Source: Planctomycetaceae bacterium (GTDB lineage: Bacteria > Planctomycetota > Planctomycetia > Planctomycetales > Planctomycetaceae). Taken from it: a DNA stretch of 6,374 nucleotides. The notes below the pieces were generated by a model. It did not search any database and was not told the DNA's origin. It saw only the letters and a program-made list of their open reading frames with translations. The DNA is taken from the NCBI GenBank assembly GCA_015487825.1, contig WFOZ01001033.1, positions 1-6,374 on the forward strand, given 5' to 3'. The translations under genes were made by a program, and so were the position numbers. This document shows, piece by piece, positions 1-6,304 of the stretch (positions within the stretch are counted from its first letter, which is position 1; every line of letters starts with the position of its first letter).

Positions 1-534
1 GTCGGTGTTCTCTACGGCAAAGAAGAGTTACTGGAACAGATGCCCCCGTTTCTGGGAGGCGGGCACATGATTGATCAGGTTTTTGATGATCATTCCACTT
101 GGGCGGCTGCCCCTGCTAAATTTGAAGCCGGGACGTTGCCGATTGCTCAGGCGATTACGTTACGACCTGCGATCGAATTTGTGCAGAGAATTGGTTTTGA
201 CTGGATCGAAAAGCACGAAAAACAATTACTGATTCGAGCGACCAAACAACTTCAGGAAATTCCCGGTCTTGTCATTCATGGTCCTGATACTTCAGAAAAA
301 GGGGCGATTGTCAGTTTCACTCTTAAAGGGGCGCACCCGCAGGATCTGGCGTTTTTGCTCAATCGACATGGCGTTTGTGTCAGGCATGGACATCACTGCG
401 CCATGCCTCTGCACGAAACACTTGGAGTATCTGCAACCGTTCGCGCCAGCTTTGGTCTCTACAATACTCTGGAAGAAGTTGATAAACTGACCGAAGCGAT
501 CCATCAAGCCCGCAAAAAATTGCGTCTTGCATAA
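1..534 (+). CDS. sufS: Cysteine desulfurase SufS, C-terminal part (5' end outside window)
   Basis: This is a PLP-dependent class V aminotransferase-fold enzyme. The family takes sulfur from L-cysteine, giving alanine and an enzyme persulfide that feeds Fe-S cluster assembly in the cytoplasm. The frame is open from base 1 and ends at TAA 532-534, leaving 177 residues. The SufS landmarks visible are GVLYGK near the left edge, PPFLGGGHMI (fragment residues 15-24), KFEAGT (40-45) and the active-site loop RHGHHCAMP. Its Cys is fragment residue 133 (codon 397-399), equivalent to E. coli SufS Cys364. RASFGLYNT follows, with Arg148 fifteen residues after the Cys, as in E. coli. From family length (about 406 aa), roughly 230 N-terminal residues, including the PLP lysine, are missing. 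The RxGHHCAxP loop favours SufS over IscS/NifS. The next gene starts 33-57 bases downstream on the same strand, so they may be cotranscribed. Other suf genes could lie upstream but cannot be seen. Confidence 0.95.
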   Translation, partial: VGVLYGKEELLEQMPPFLGGGHMIDQVFDDHSTWAAAPAKFEAGTLPIAQAITLRPAIEFVQRIGFDWIEKHEKQLLIRATKQLQEIPGLVIHGPDTSEKGAIVSFTLKGAHPQDLAFLLNRHGVCVRHGHHCAMPLHETLGVSATVRASFGLYNTLEEVDKLTEAIHQARKKLRLA

Positions 535-567
535 GATGACTTCCGTTGAGTCTGCAGAATTGAAGGC

Positions 568-1995
568 ATGAATAAAAAGAGCTTTGTCACGATGAAAATC
601 AAACAATCAATTTGTTTCCTATTGCTTCTGTGTTGCATAAACAAAACCGGTTTTGCAGAAGACTGGCCGACTTATCAGCACGATAACCGTCGAAGCGCAG
701 TGACAAGCGAGAAGCTGAGTTTGCCTTTGAAGCAATCATGGGTACATCACCCCGCGCATTCTCCTCAACCAGCCTGGGCGCGACCAGCCAAGTGGGATGC
801 TTATGCGGAAGTCAAAGAACTCAAGGCGATGCGAAATTATGATCATGCCTACTATACCATTGCAGTAGGCGATGCGGTCTGGTTTGGGTCTTCTGTTGAT
901 GATGCAGTCCATTGCTTCGATGCCAATACCGGAAAAGAACGCTGGTCCTACATCACTGAAGGAGCGATTCGCGTCACTCCAACATGGTATAATGGCAACG
1001 TTTATTTCGGTTCAGATGATGGTTGTGCTTACTGCCTGGATGCGAAAACGGGTAAGCTCATCTGGAAAGTGAAGCCAGCCGAGAATGATCGTCTGATTCC
1101 CAACAATGGCAAGCTGATTTCTTTCTGGCCTTGCCGCACGGGAGTGCTTGTTCAAAATAATAAAGCGTACTTTGCAGCTTCATTGCTTCCCTGGAAAGAG
1201 TCCTGGCTCTGTGCAGTCAATGCCGAAACGGGAAAGTTCGAGGGGAAGGGAACGTACAGGCAAACCGTTTATAAAATGACGTTGGAAGCCCCAATGCTTG
1301 CCTCTTCTTCTACGCTTTATGCCTTGCAGGGCCGTGGATTTCCTGCCCTGTTTCAACTAGCAGATGGAAAACCGAAAGGAAATTCGGGGGATCCTCAGGA
1401 AGGGGGCGGCATCTATGCGTTTCTCACCGAAGATGAAGATTTTGTTTCAGGGCAGGGGTCTCTTCGTGGCACACTGATGTTGCATAAAAACGAATCAAAC
1501 AAACAAATGGTTCTTTTGGAAGGTGCGCAGCGCATTATCGCATCAGGAAAGTTCGCTTATCTGCAATCCGCCAAAGAGATCGCCCAGTTGGATCAGTCCC
1601 GGTATTTCTTTTTGCAGCGACAGAAAGTTGCAATGGGCGAGAAAAACTCCAAACTGAATTCTCAACTTCGTAAGCTCAGCAAAAAGAAAACGGAAGAAAT
1701 TAAAAAGCTGCGAAACGAAATTGAAGCATTAAAGAAAGAAAGAAAGCAACTCGAACAATCACTTTCTGACTGCCTGAATTGGCAGGTCTCCTGCCCGCAG
1801 TCGCTGGCTCTAATTCTGGCAGGCGATATCTTGTTTGCAGGCGGCGAAAATAATGTCGTTGCGATTGATACCATCAACGGAAAAAATCTCTGGACTGCTC
1901 CGGTGAAAGGAAAAGCACTCGGCTTAACCGTCGCCAACAACCATCTCTTCGTCAGCACCGACAGCGGCGCCATTTACTGCTTTGCTGCCAAATAA
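568..1995 (+). CDS. Exported PQQ-like beta-propeller repeat protein with internal coiled coil
   Basis: A 475-residue protein whose N-terminus looks like a Sec signal peptide: lysines, a hydrophobic core (ICFLLLLCC, about residues 15-23) and a likely cut after GFA30. WPTYQHD (33-39) is the usual opening of planctomycete BamB/PQQ-like propellers. Propeller repeats of the type (C/V)xDAxTGKxxW are visible at about 115-127, 155-167 and 214-224, with a last blade at 413-475 containing DTINGKNLW and ending STDSGAIYCFAAK. Between blades, about 357-401, lies a very Lys/Glu-rich coiled coil, then Cys402 and Cys409. The role is unknown; a periplasmic scaffold or binding protein is inferred. PQQ binding itself is not shown, because these repeats often bind no cofactor. 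The start is uncertain. ATG 568 has GAAGG almost touching it, whereas ATG 592 has AAAGAG 10 bases upstream and gives a shorter, more typical signal peptide (MKIKQS...). The longer form is listed. It is convergent with metX. Confidence 0.88.
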   Translation: MNKKSFVTMKIKQSICFLLLLCCINKTGFAEDWPTYQHDNRRSAVTSEKLSLPLKQSWVHHPAHSPQPAWARPAKWDAYAEVKELKAMRNYDHAYYTIAVGDAVWFGSSVDDAVHCFDANTGKERWSYITEGAIRVTPTWYNGNVYFGSDDGCAYCLDAKTGKLIWKVKPAENDRLIPNNGKLISFWPCRTGVLVQNNKAYFAASLLPWKESWLCAVNAETGKFEGKGTYRQTVYKMTLEAPMLASSSTLYALQGRGFPALFQLADGKPKGNSGDPQEGGGIYAFLTEDEDFVSGQGSLRGTLMLHKNESNKQMVLLEGAQRIIASGKFAYLQSAKEIAQLDQSRYFFLQRQKVAMGEKNSKLNSQLRKLSKKKTEEIKKLRNEIEALKKERKQLEQSLSDCLNWQVSCPQSLALILAGDILFAGGENNVVAIDTINGKNLWTAPVKGKALGLTVANNHLFVSTDSGAIYCFAAK

Positions 1996-2022
1996 AAGAG
2001 GTTCAGAAAGTCGCCAGCCTGT

Positions 2023-2096
2023 AGGGTCCGCTATTGCGGACTATCTCATGAAACAGGAAGTTCCACTGCCCAGCCTGGTCCGCAATAGCGGACCCT
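2023..2096. repeat. Paired inverted REP-like palindromes between convergent genes
   Basis: The 19-mer AGGGTCCGCTATTGCGGAC at 2023-2041 recurs as its exact reverse complement at 2078-2096, with 36 bases between. Each copy is itself a hairpin: GTCCGC-TATT-GCGGAC at 2026-2041, and GGTCCGC-AATA-GCGGACC at 2077-2094. CAGCCTG precedes both copies in direct orientation (2015-2021 and 2071-2077). Two imperfectly related hairpins in opposite orientation resemble a bacterial interspersed mosaic (BIME-type) or MITE-like element. The position between two gene ends (stops at 1995 and 2162) fits both a REP element and a two-way terminator. No U-tract follows either stem, so intrinsic termination is unproven. 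Only one locus is visible, so dispersal in the genome is inference. Confidence 0.8.
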
Positions 2097-2161
2097 GCGG
2101 CTTATGAATATACAATTGGCACAATAGCGCAGTCTGCATTACTGCCAGAAAACATTTCCTT

Positions 2162-3352
2162 TCAGTCTTCAGCCTGAAGAAATGCTCGAACAATCTGTGT
2201 AAGCTGATCGATTTCCAACAGGAAGGCATCGTGACCGAATGGGCTTTCCAGTTCGCAAAAACTGACGTGCTTGTCGTTGGAAATTAAAGTTGAAACCAGT
2301 TCTCGCGATTGAGCACTGGCAAACAGCCAATCTGTCGTGTAAGAGGCGATCAGGAACCGGGCAGAAGTCTTCTTCAAGGCGGCATCCAGCCCATCGTAAC
2401 GCGCAGCCAAATCGAAGTAATCCATCGCACGTGTCAAATACAGATAACTGTTGGCATCGAAGCGTTCAACGAAGCGATTTCCCTGATAATGAAGGTAGCT
2501 TTCAATCTGGAATTCGGTTTCCTGCTGCAATTCAAATGCAAATTCATCACTTTCGTCCTGCAGCTTTCTGCCAAACTTCATTTCGATGGAAGATTCTGAA
2601 AGGTACGTAATGTGCGCAATCATCCGAGCCAGCGCTAATCCGTATTTGGGCACTTCATCATTTTGATGATACTCGCCATCGTTAAAATTGGGGTCTGCAT
2701 AAATTGCTCTGCGGCCAACGGTATTAAAGGCGATCCCCTGTGCAGATAACTGAGCGGCAGAAGCGAGAACAATTGCGTTTTGAAGATTATCAGGAGCCTG
2801 CGCCACCCACTCAAGAACCTGCATTCCACCAAGTGATCCTCCAATTACTGCAGCCAGAGTCTCAATTCCCAGATTTGCCATCAATGCGCGATGCACACGT
2901 ACCATGTCTTCCACTGTGATAAACGGGAATTCCAATCCATAACGTTTGCCTGTTTGAGGGGAAATACTCGTCGGGCCAGTCGTCCCAGTGCATCCTCCCA
3001 GCACATTGGCACAAATAACAAAATATTTGTCGGTATCGATACCGCGTCCCGGGCCGATAAACTCGTCCCACCAGCCGGCTTTGCTATCTTCAAGTGAATA
3101 TTTCCCGGCTGCATGTGCGTCACCAGTCAGAGCATGACAGATAAAAATCGCATTATCTTTTTCCTCTGAAAGCGTGCCGTAGGTTTCGTAAGCAACTTGT
3201 ATCGGACCAAGTTTCTCGCCACTGGCCAGAATAAGAGGCTGCGAAGTAGAGAACAATTCTGTAGACTGCGCAACAACCAGCCGCTCCGCATCGGTGCTGC
3301 CGAACGGCGTGCTTATGGTTTTCGAACTACTTCTGGCTTGATCGGTTGACAC
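2162..3352 (-). CDS. metX: Homoserine O-acetyltransferase MetX (alpha/beta hydrolase)
   Basis: A 396-residue cytoplasmic enzyme of methionine synthesis. The family transfers an acyl group, usually acetyl from acetyl-CoA, to the hydroxyl of L-homoserine. The alpha/beta-hydrolase core is clear: LILASGEKLGPIQVAYETYG (40-59), HALTGDAH (73-80), GWWDEFIGPGRGIDTD (93-108), NVLGGCTGTTGP (116-127) and the nucleophile elbow GGSLGG with Ser173. The triad is completed by Asp341 (YTTDWLF) and His374 (FGHDAFLLE). The start is GTG (3350-3352). An in-frame TAA at 3359-3361 rules out any upstream start, and AAGGG at 3365-3369, 12 bases upstream, is a weakly placed ribosome site. The first 33 or so residues are poor in recognisable motifs. 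Some MetX proteins use succinyl-CoA, and sequence reading alone does not settle acetyl versus succinyl. It lies downstream of pyrC on the same strand, separated by 163 bases, so it probably has its own promoter. Confidence 0.93.
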   Translation of the reverse strand: MSTDQARSSSKTISTPFGSTDAERLVVAQSTELFSTSQPLILASGEKLGPIQVAYETYGTLSEEKDNAIFICHALTGDAHAAGKYSLEDSKAGWWDEFIGPGRGIDTDKYFVICANVLGGCTGTTGPTSISPQTGKRYGLEFPFITVEDMVRVHRALMANLGIETLAAVIGGSLGGMQVLEWVAQAPDNLQNAIVLASAAQLSAQGIAFNTVGRRAIYADPNFNDGEYHQNDEVPKYGLALARMIAHITYLSESSIEMKFGRKLQDESDEFAFELQQETEFQIESYLHYQGNRFVERFDANSYLYLTRAMDYFDLAARYDGLDAALKKTSARFLIASYTTDWLFASAQSRELVSTLISNDKHVSFCELESPFGHDAFLLEIDQLTQIVRAFLQAED

Positions 3353-3515
3353 GCAGAATTACTGCCCTTGTGATGGAAAAAACACTCGTTAGAGGCCACT
3401 GCTGGACAAGCCGGACAGCGACACCTCGATCGGCACGTTCCACTATATATTTAATTACCACAGTCTCTGAGAATATGTTATAGACAATACCTGCCTGTTT
3501 CACACCTTACAGGAA
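3353..3515 (-). promoter_or_regulatory. metX leader / pyrC-metX intergenic region
   Basis: This 163-base gap separates the pyrC stop from the metX start, both on the minus strand. An AT-rich stretch at 3444-3457 (minus strand TAATTAAATATATA) is the most promoter-like part, but no -35 box sits 16-18 bases upstream, so no promoter is called precisely. Just after pyrC there is a weak 5-bp stem (CCTGT 3494-3498 with ACAGG 3509-3513) without a T-tract. Nearer metX lie the palindrome at 3396-3420 and a T6 run (minus strand, 3382-3377). I looked for SAM-riboswitch architecture, expected for some met genes, and did not recognise one. Confidence 0.4.
3396..3420. repeat. Imperfect palindrome in metX leader, possible decayed dispersed repeat
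   Basis: CCACTGCTGG (3396-3405), loop ACAAG (3406-3410) and CCGGACAGCG (3411-3420) form an imperfect hairpin. It has CTGG/CCGG pairing with one G-T wobble at the loop end, then a bulged A, then CTG/CAG. From memory, intergenic planctomycete DNA often carries a cleaner version in which CCACTGCTGG faces CCAGCAGTGG. I read this as a mutated copy of that repeat, but I cannot check it here. On the minus strand a T6 run at 3382-3377 follows the stem by 13 bases, too far for a standard intrinsic terminator. Confidence 0.45.
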
Positions 3516-4850
3516 TTATGGGGAATGATCAAACTTAACTTCCTGCCCGCGGTGATCCTCGCAGACCTGTTTTCCATCATAAACAACCGTTCCATGACAC
3601 CAGGTTTTCACAGGCCAGCCGGTAAGTGAAACACCGTGCCAGGGACTCCAGCCGGCTTTGGCCCGTTGATTTTCATTCAGAATTGTTTTCTCTAAATTCA
3701 TATCAACCAGTACCAGATCAGCGTCATAACCTTCTTCAATTTTCCCCTTATTGACAATATCCCAGATTTCCGCAGGAGCTTCACACATACATTCGACCAA
3801 TTTTTCGAGTGAAATACGCCCCTGATTTACAGCATTGAGCATCAGGGCCAGCGAGTTCTCTACCGCAGGCAGGCCCGAGGGTGAGCGAGGGTACGGCTGA
3901 TCCTTTTCCTCAAGAGTGTGGGGAGCGTGATCAGTTGCGATCACCTGAATTTCTCCCTGTCGTAATGCCTGCCAAAGGCGCTCGTTATCCGCCTTGGTTT
4001 TGATCGAAGGATTCATCTGCACCAGAGAACCAAGCCGTTGGTAATCATCAATATTGAATAGCAGATGATGCGGACAAACTTCAGCAGAAACGACTCGCTT
4101 AGCCGGATCGGTTACCTGCTGTTGATACTCTCGAAGCAGTTCACACTCCTGAGCTGTCGAAACGTGCAACACATGAAAGTGATGATTATGGCGAATCGCC
4201 AGATCAATCGCCCGTTTGGTGGCGATGACCGCCGCTTCATGGTTACGAATTTTTGAATGATCTTCAATACATTTCCCTCCCTCCAGCGCCGCCGCATTCC
4301 TGCGAACCGTTTCTTCATCTTCGCAGTGTGCACAAATTGGAAGAGTTGTCTCGGCAAAAATCCGCTCCAGTGCCTCCTGTTGATCAACCAGTAAATTGCC
4401 GGTACTCGAACCGATAAAAATTTTAATTCCCGGCGTCCGTTTTGCCTGCTGAAGTTCTGCAACATTATCGGGGGTTGCACCGATATAAAAACCGTAATTC
4501 ACTATCGATTTTTTCGAAGCAAGTTCCAGTTTCTTATGTAACTCATCACAGGTAATGGTCGCAGGATTCGTGTTCGGCATCTCAAGAAATGTCGTCACTC
4601 CCCCGGCAGCACAGGCTCGCGAACCGGTATGTAAATCTTCTTTATGCGTCAATCCGGGATCACGAAAATGAACCTGATCATCAATCACACCGGGCAGCAG
4701 ATGCAACCCCGCAGCATCAATTGTTTCCTCAGCTGTTGTATGAACCGCAGGATCAAGAATGATCTTCCCCTGCGAAATCAAAACATTTATCTGTTCCGCT
4801 CCGCCAGGTAACAGACAGGTTGCATTTTTTATCAGCGTACTGGCTGGCAT
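3516..4850 (-). CDS. pyrC: Dihydroorotase (PyrC-type cyclic amidohydrolase, DDQVH variant)
   Basis: A 444-residue amidohydrolase with a TIM-barrel core. Dihydroorotase interconverts carbamoyl-aspartate and dihydroorotate in pyrimidine synthesis in the cytoplasm. Visible in order are [16 protein letters not shown] (51-66), EMPNTNP (90-96) with the substrate-binding Asn93, [12 protein letters not shown] with Lys143 at the carboxylated-lysine position, AHCED (His175), HVLHVST (His229) and ATDHAPH (Asp307). These match the family's metal ligands, except that the first His of DxHxH is Gln59 (codon 4674-4676, CAG), leaving His61 alone. The DDQVHFR form with KIF(I/M)GSSTGN is, from memory, shared with Bacteroidetes dihydroorotases such as the Porphyromonas gingivalis protein, so it looks like a subfamily trait rather than damage. 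An allantoinase/hydantoinase relative is the main alternative. ATG 4848-4850 is supported by AAGGAA (4861-4866) 10 bases upstream. It is divergent from the cytochrome gene and upstream of metX on the same strand. Confidence 0.87.
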   Translation of the reverse strand: MPASTLIKNATCLLPGGAEQINVLISQGKIILDPAVHTTAEETIDAAGLHLLPGVIDDQVHFRDPGLTHKEDLHTGSRACAAGGVTTFLEMPNTNPATITCDELHKKLELASKKSIVNYGFYIGATPDNVAELQQAKRTPGIKIFIGSSTGNLLVDQQEALERIFAETTLPICAHCEDEETVRRNAAALEGGKCIEDHSKIRNHEAAVIATKRAIDLAIRHNHHFHVLHVSTAQECELLREYQQQVTDPAKRVVSAEVCPHHLLFNIDDYQRLGSLVQMNPSIKTKADNERLWQALRQGEIQVIATDHAPHTLEEKDQPYPRSPSGLPAVENSLALMLNAVNQGRISLEKLVECMCEAPAEIWDIVNKGKIEEGYDADLVLVDMNLEKTILNENQRAKAGWSPWHGVSLTGWPVKTWCHGTVVYDGKQVCEDHRGQEVKFDHSP

Positions 4851-4860
4851 ATGTTATTAT

Positions 4861-4866
4861 TTCCTT
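4861..4866 (-). promoter_or_regulatory. Ribosome binding site of pyrC
   Basis: On the minus strand AAGGAA lies 10 bases before ATG 4850-4848. This supports the chosen pyrC start, which also gives the normal dihydroorotase N-terminus. Confidence 0.6.
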
Positions 4867-4966
4867 GAAAGAGGTACGTTGCAACGCACGAAATAGATCG
4901 TGTTTCTCTCTGACACAAAGGTGCATCACGGAATGTTCTTTGAACAACGAACTTATTTTGAAGAAT

Positions 4967-5010
4967 CCGGATTTGAAGACAGGAATTTCACGTAGAGAAG
5001 ACAAATCCGG
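4967..5010. repeat. 9-bp inverted repeat in divergent promoter region
   Basis: CCGGATTTG at 4967-4975 is the exact reverse complement of CAAATCCGG at 5002-5010, with a 26-base spacer. It could be a regulator-binding pair or an RNA hairpin in the leader of the cytochrome gene. It could also be chance, since the arms are short. Confidence 0.4.
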
Positions 5011-5078
5011 GAGGTCTGTTATAGATTTTTCTATCCTGTACCGGGTATTGTTTCCAATTGACACCTCTACGACAACTC

Positions 5079-5084
5079 AAAGGA
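5079..5084 (+). promoter_or_regulatory. Ribosome binding site deciding the cytochrome start
   Basis: AAAGGA at 5079-5084 lies 5 bases before ATG 5090-5092, good Shine-Dalgarno spacing. The nearer ATG at 5084-5086 overlaps this motif and is therefore unlikely to be the start. The ATG at 5090 also puts a clean signal peptide at the N-terminus. Confidence 0.6.
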
Positions 5085-5089
5085 TGATA

Positions 5090-6304
5090 ATGTTCCAGCG
5101 TCTCGAAATAAATCGTCTTTTACCAAGCCTCGCCCTCACGTTATGTATGCTTACCAGTCTTAATGCAGAGCAAGCGAATAAGACACATAGCCCCGATTTA
5201 CCTGCTTTGATGCAGGAATCTGATAAACTCGCGCAGATGCTGGATGATCAGACTGCCAGACATCGATTGATTGCAATTGATTATGAACTTTCTGAGCATC
5301 AAAATCCTGAGATCTCCCAATTGCGGGAAAAGGTCCTCCGCCTGCTTGCCAAATCAGAAGATGAAGATGCAATCCAGTATATCCGCACTGTTTTTGAAAC
5401 CGATACCGAACATCGTGACGAAGCCGCTTATGCGTTAAGTGAATATGCGATTCAAAAACCATCGAGTCTACCGATCTGGCGGTTTCTGATCCGTTCGTTA
5501 ACGGTCGTGGAAGGCGAGCAGGCTGTTTCGGTCCTGAAAGCACTCTCTCGATATCGTCAACGCGCAACCAATTCTCGCTGGATTCGCAGAGTCATCCTCA
5601 TCGGATTACGTTTGCCCGAAGCCGACAAGCCTGCTGCACTACAGCTTCTGCGGCATTGGACCGGGGTTCGCGTTTCCCGTTTTCAAAACAATTCTGATGC
5701 TCCTGTTTCCAGCAGCGACTCATTGAAGTTCTATCAAAACTGGTTCCGAAAAAAATGGCCGGATGAACTCGATCCATCCTGGCCGAACTTACCTGAAAAC
5801 AGTCGTTGGTCTTATGAAGTATTAAACAGAAAATTGGCACCACTGCAGTTCAACAAGGAAAATGTGAACCGGGGAAAACTTGTCTACAGCAAAGCGAACT
5901 GTGCGAAATGCCATCCCAAAGGAGAGAGGGGCGAAAAATTCGGTCCTGACCTTTCCGATATCTCCGGCTTAAGGCAACGCAAGGAACTTCTCGAAGCAAT
6001 CCTGTTTCCAAATCTTGAATTGAACGAAGACTATCCGAGCATTACCTTGTTGACAACATCGGGGAAAACATATTCCGGTCTGATGTCAGCCGGAAAGCAG
6101 GGAACCGTTTCGGTTGTTGGATCGGAAGGAAAAGCAGTCTCGATTCACAAAAACGAAATCGAATCGATTTCTCCCTCCAGGCAATCCAACATGCCTGCAG
6201 GGGCGTTGGAACCTTTGACATTTCAGGAAATCTGTGATCTGATTGCCTTTCTTGAGCATCGCGCCAATCCAAAACGACCGTATCACAAACAGGGCAAACC
6301 CTGA
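5090..6304 (+). CDS. Exported c-type cytochrome domain protein (Planctomycete/Verrucomicrobium-type heme-binding domain)
   Basis: A 404-residue protein with a likely Sec signal peptide (hydrophobic LLPSLALTLCMLTSL, cut after LNA26). Residues about 38-190 are mostly amphipathic helices with HEAT-like character, for example DEAAYALSEYAI (110-121) and AVSVLKALSRY (145-155). The C-terminal 145 residues match the planctomycete heme-binding domain (TIGR02603 type): NRGKLVYSKANCAKCH with the heme motif C271-A-K-C274-H275, GEKFGPDLSDISGLRQRKELLEAILFPN (281-308), a beta-rich part (317-360) and a closing NMPAGALEPLTFQEICDLIAFLE. Met368 is a plausible second axial ligand. Covalent heme attachment and periplasmic electron transfer are inferred. 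In many planctomycete proteins this domain ends a much larger dehydrogenase-propeller; here it stands behind a short helical region. An upstream in-frame extension to 4820 was rejected because it overlaps the pyrC 5' end and buries the signal peptide. No redox partner is visible nearby. Confidence 0.9.
   Translation: MFQRLEINRLLPSLALTLCMLTSLNAEQANKTHSPDLPALMQESDKLAQMLDDQTARHRLIAIDYELSEHQNPEISQLREKVLRLLAKSEDEDAIQYIRTVFETDTEHRDEAAYALSEYAIQKPSSLPIWRFLIRSLTVVEGEQAVSVLKALSRYRQRATNSRWIRRVILIGLRLPEADKPAALQLLRHWTGVRVSRFQNNSDAPVSSSDSLKFYQNWFRKKWPDELDPSWPNLPENSRWSYEVLNRKLAPLQFNKENVNRGKLVYSKANCAKCHPKGERGEKFGPDLSDISGLRQRKELLEAILFPNLELNEDYPSITLLTTSGKTYSGLMSAGKQGTVSVVGSEGKAVSIHKNEIESISPSRQSNMPAGALEPLTFQEICDLIAFLEHRANPKRPYHKQGKP

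Larger units (their letters stand above)
4851..5089. promoter_or_regulatory. Divergent intergenic region, pyrC / cytochrome gene
   Basis: About 239 bases separate the two divergent starts, so promoters for both genes should lie here. Several short symmetric elements are visible: CGTTGCAACG (4877-4886, perfect 10-bp palindrome), TGTTC-TTT-GAACA (4934-4946), CCGGATTTG (4967-4975) facing CAAATCCGG (5002-5010) across 26 bases, and ATAGA-TTTT-TCTAT (5021-5034). No promoter pair with good spacing stands out. TTGACA at 5058-5063 is a perfect -35 match but has no -10 box at the right distance before the start codon. One reading frame stays open through this region into the cytochrome gene, but it shows no protein-like features. 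Confidence 0.4.

Noticed and set aside
592..663. Lipoprotein signal for the propeller protein
   Set aside because: The Cys residues in the hydrophobic core lack a convincing lipobox (Leu-Leu-Cys-Cys lacks the small residue before Cys). GFA-ED looks like an ordinary signal peptidase I site.
1662..1973. Minus-strand open frame of about 100 codons inside the propeller gene
   Set aside because: It is the antisense of the Lys/Glu-rich coiled-coil region, which yields Ser/Phe/Leu-rich translation and few stops by composition alone.
2041..2229. Small minus-strand open frame over the convergent gap
   Set aside because: It runs through the palindromic repeats into the metX 3' end in another frame and shows no coding character.
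3353..3515. SAM riboswitch upstream of metX
   Set aside because: The leader has only short weak stems and I see none of the conserved SAM-riboswitch core arrangement. A covariance-model search would settle it.
4112..4480. Minus-strand open frame of 122 codons inside pyrC
   Set aside because: It is an alternate-frame shadow of a well-conserved gene, with no motif of its own.
5058..5063. Perfect -35 box TTGACA just before the cytochrome gene
   Set aside because: The only -10-like sequence (GATAAT 5086-5091) is 22 bases away and overlaps the start codon, so this cannot be a normal promoter for this gene.
4820..5089. In-frame upstream extension of the cytochrome gene by 90 codons
   Set aside because: It overlaps the pyrC 5' end, has no protein-family features and would place the signal peptide internally. 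The ATG at 5090 has a well-spaced AAAGGA and a proper signal sequence.
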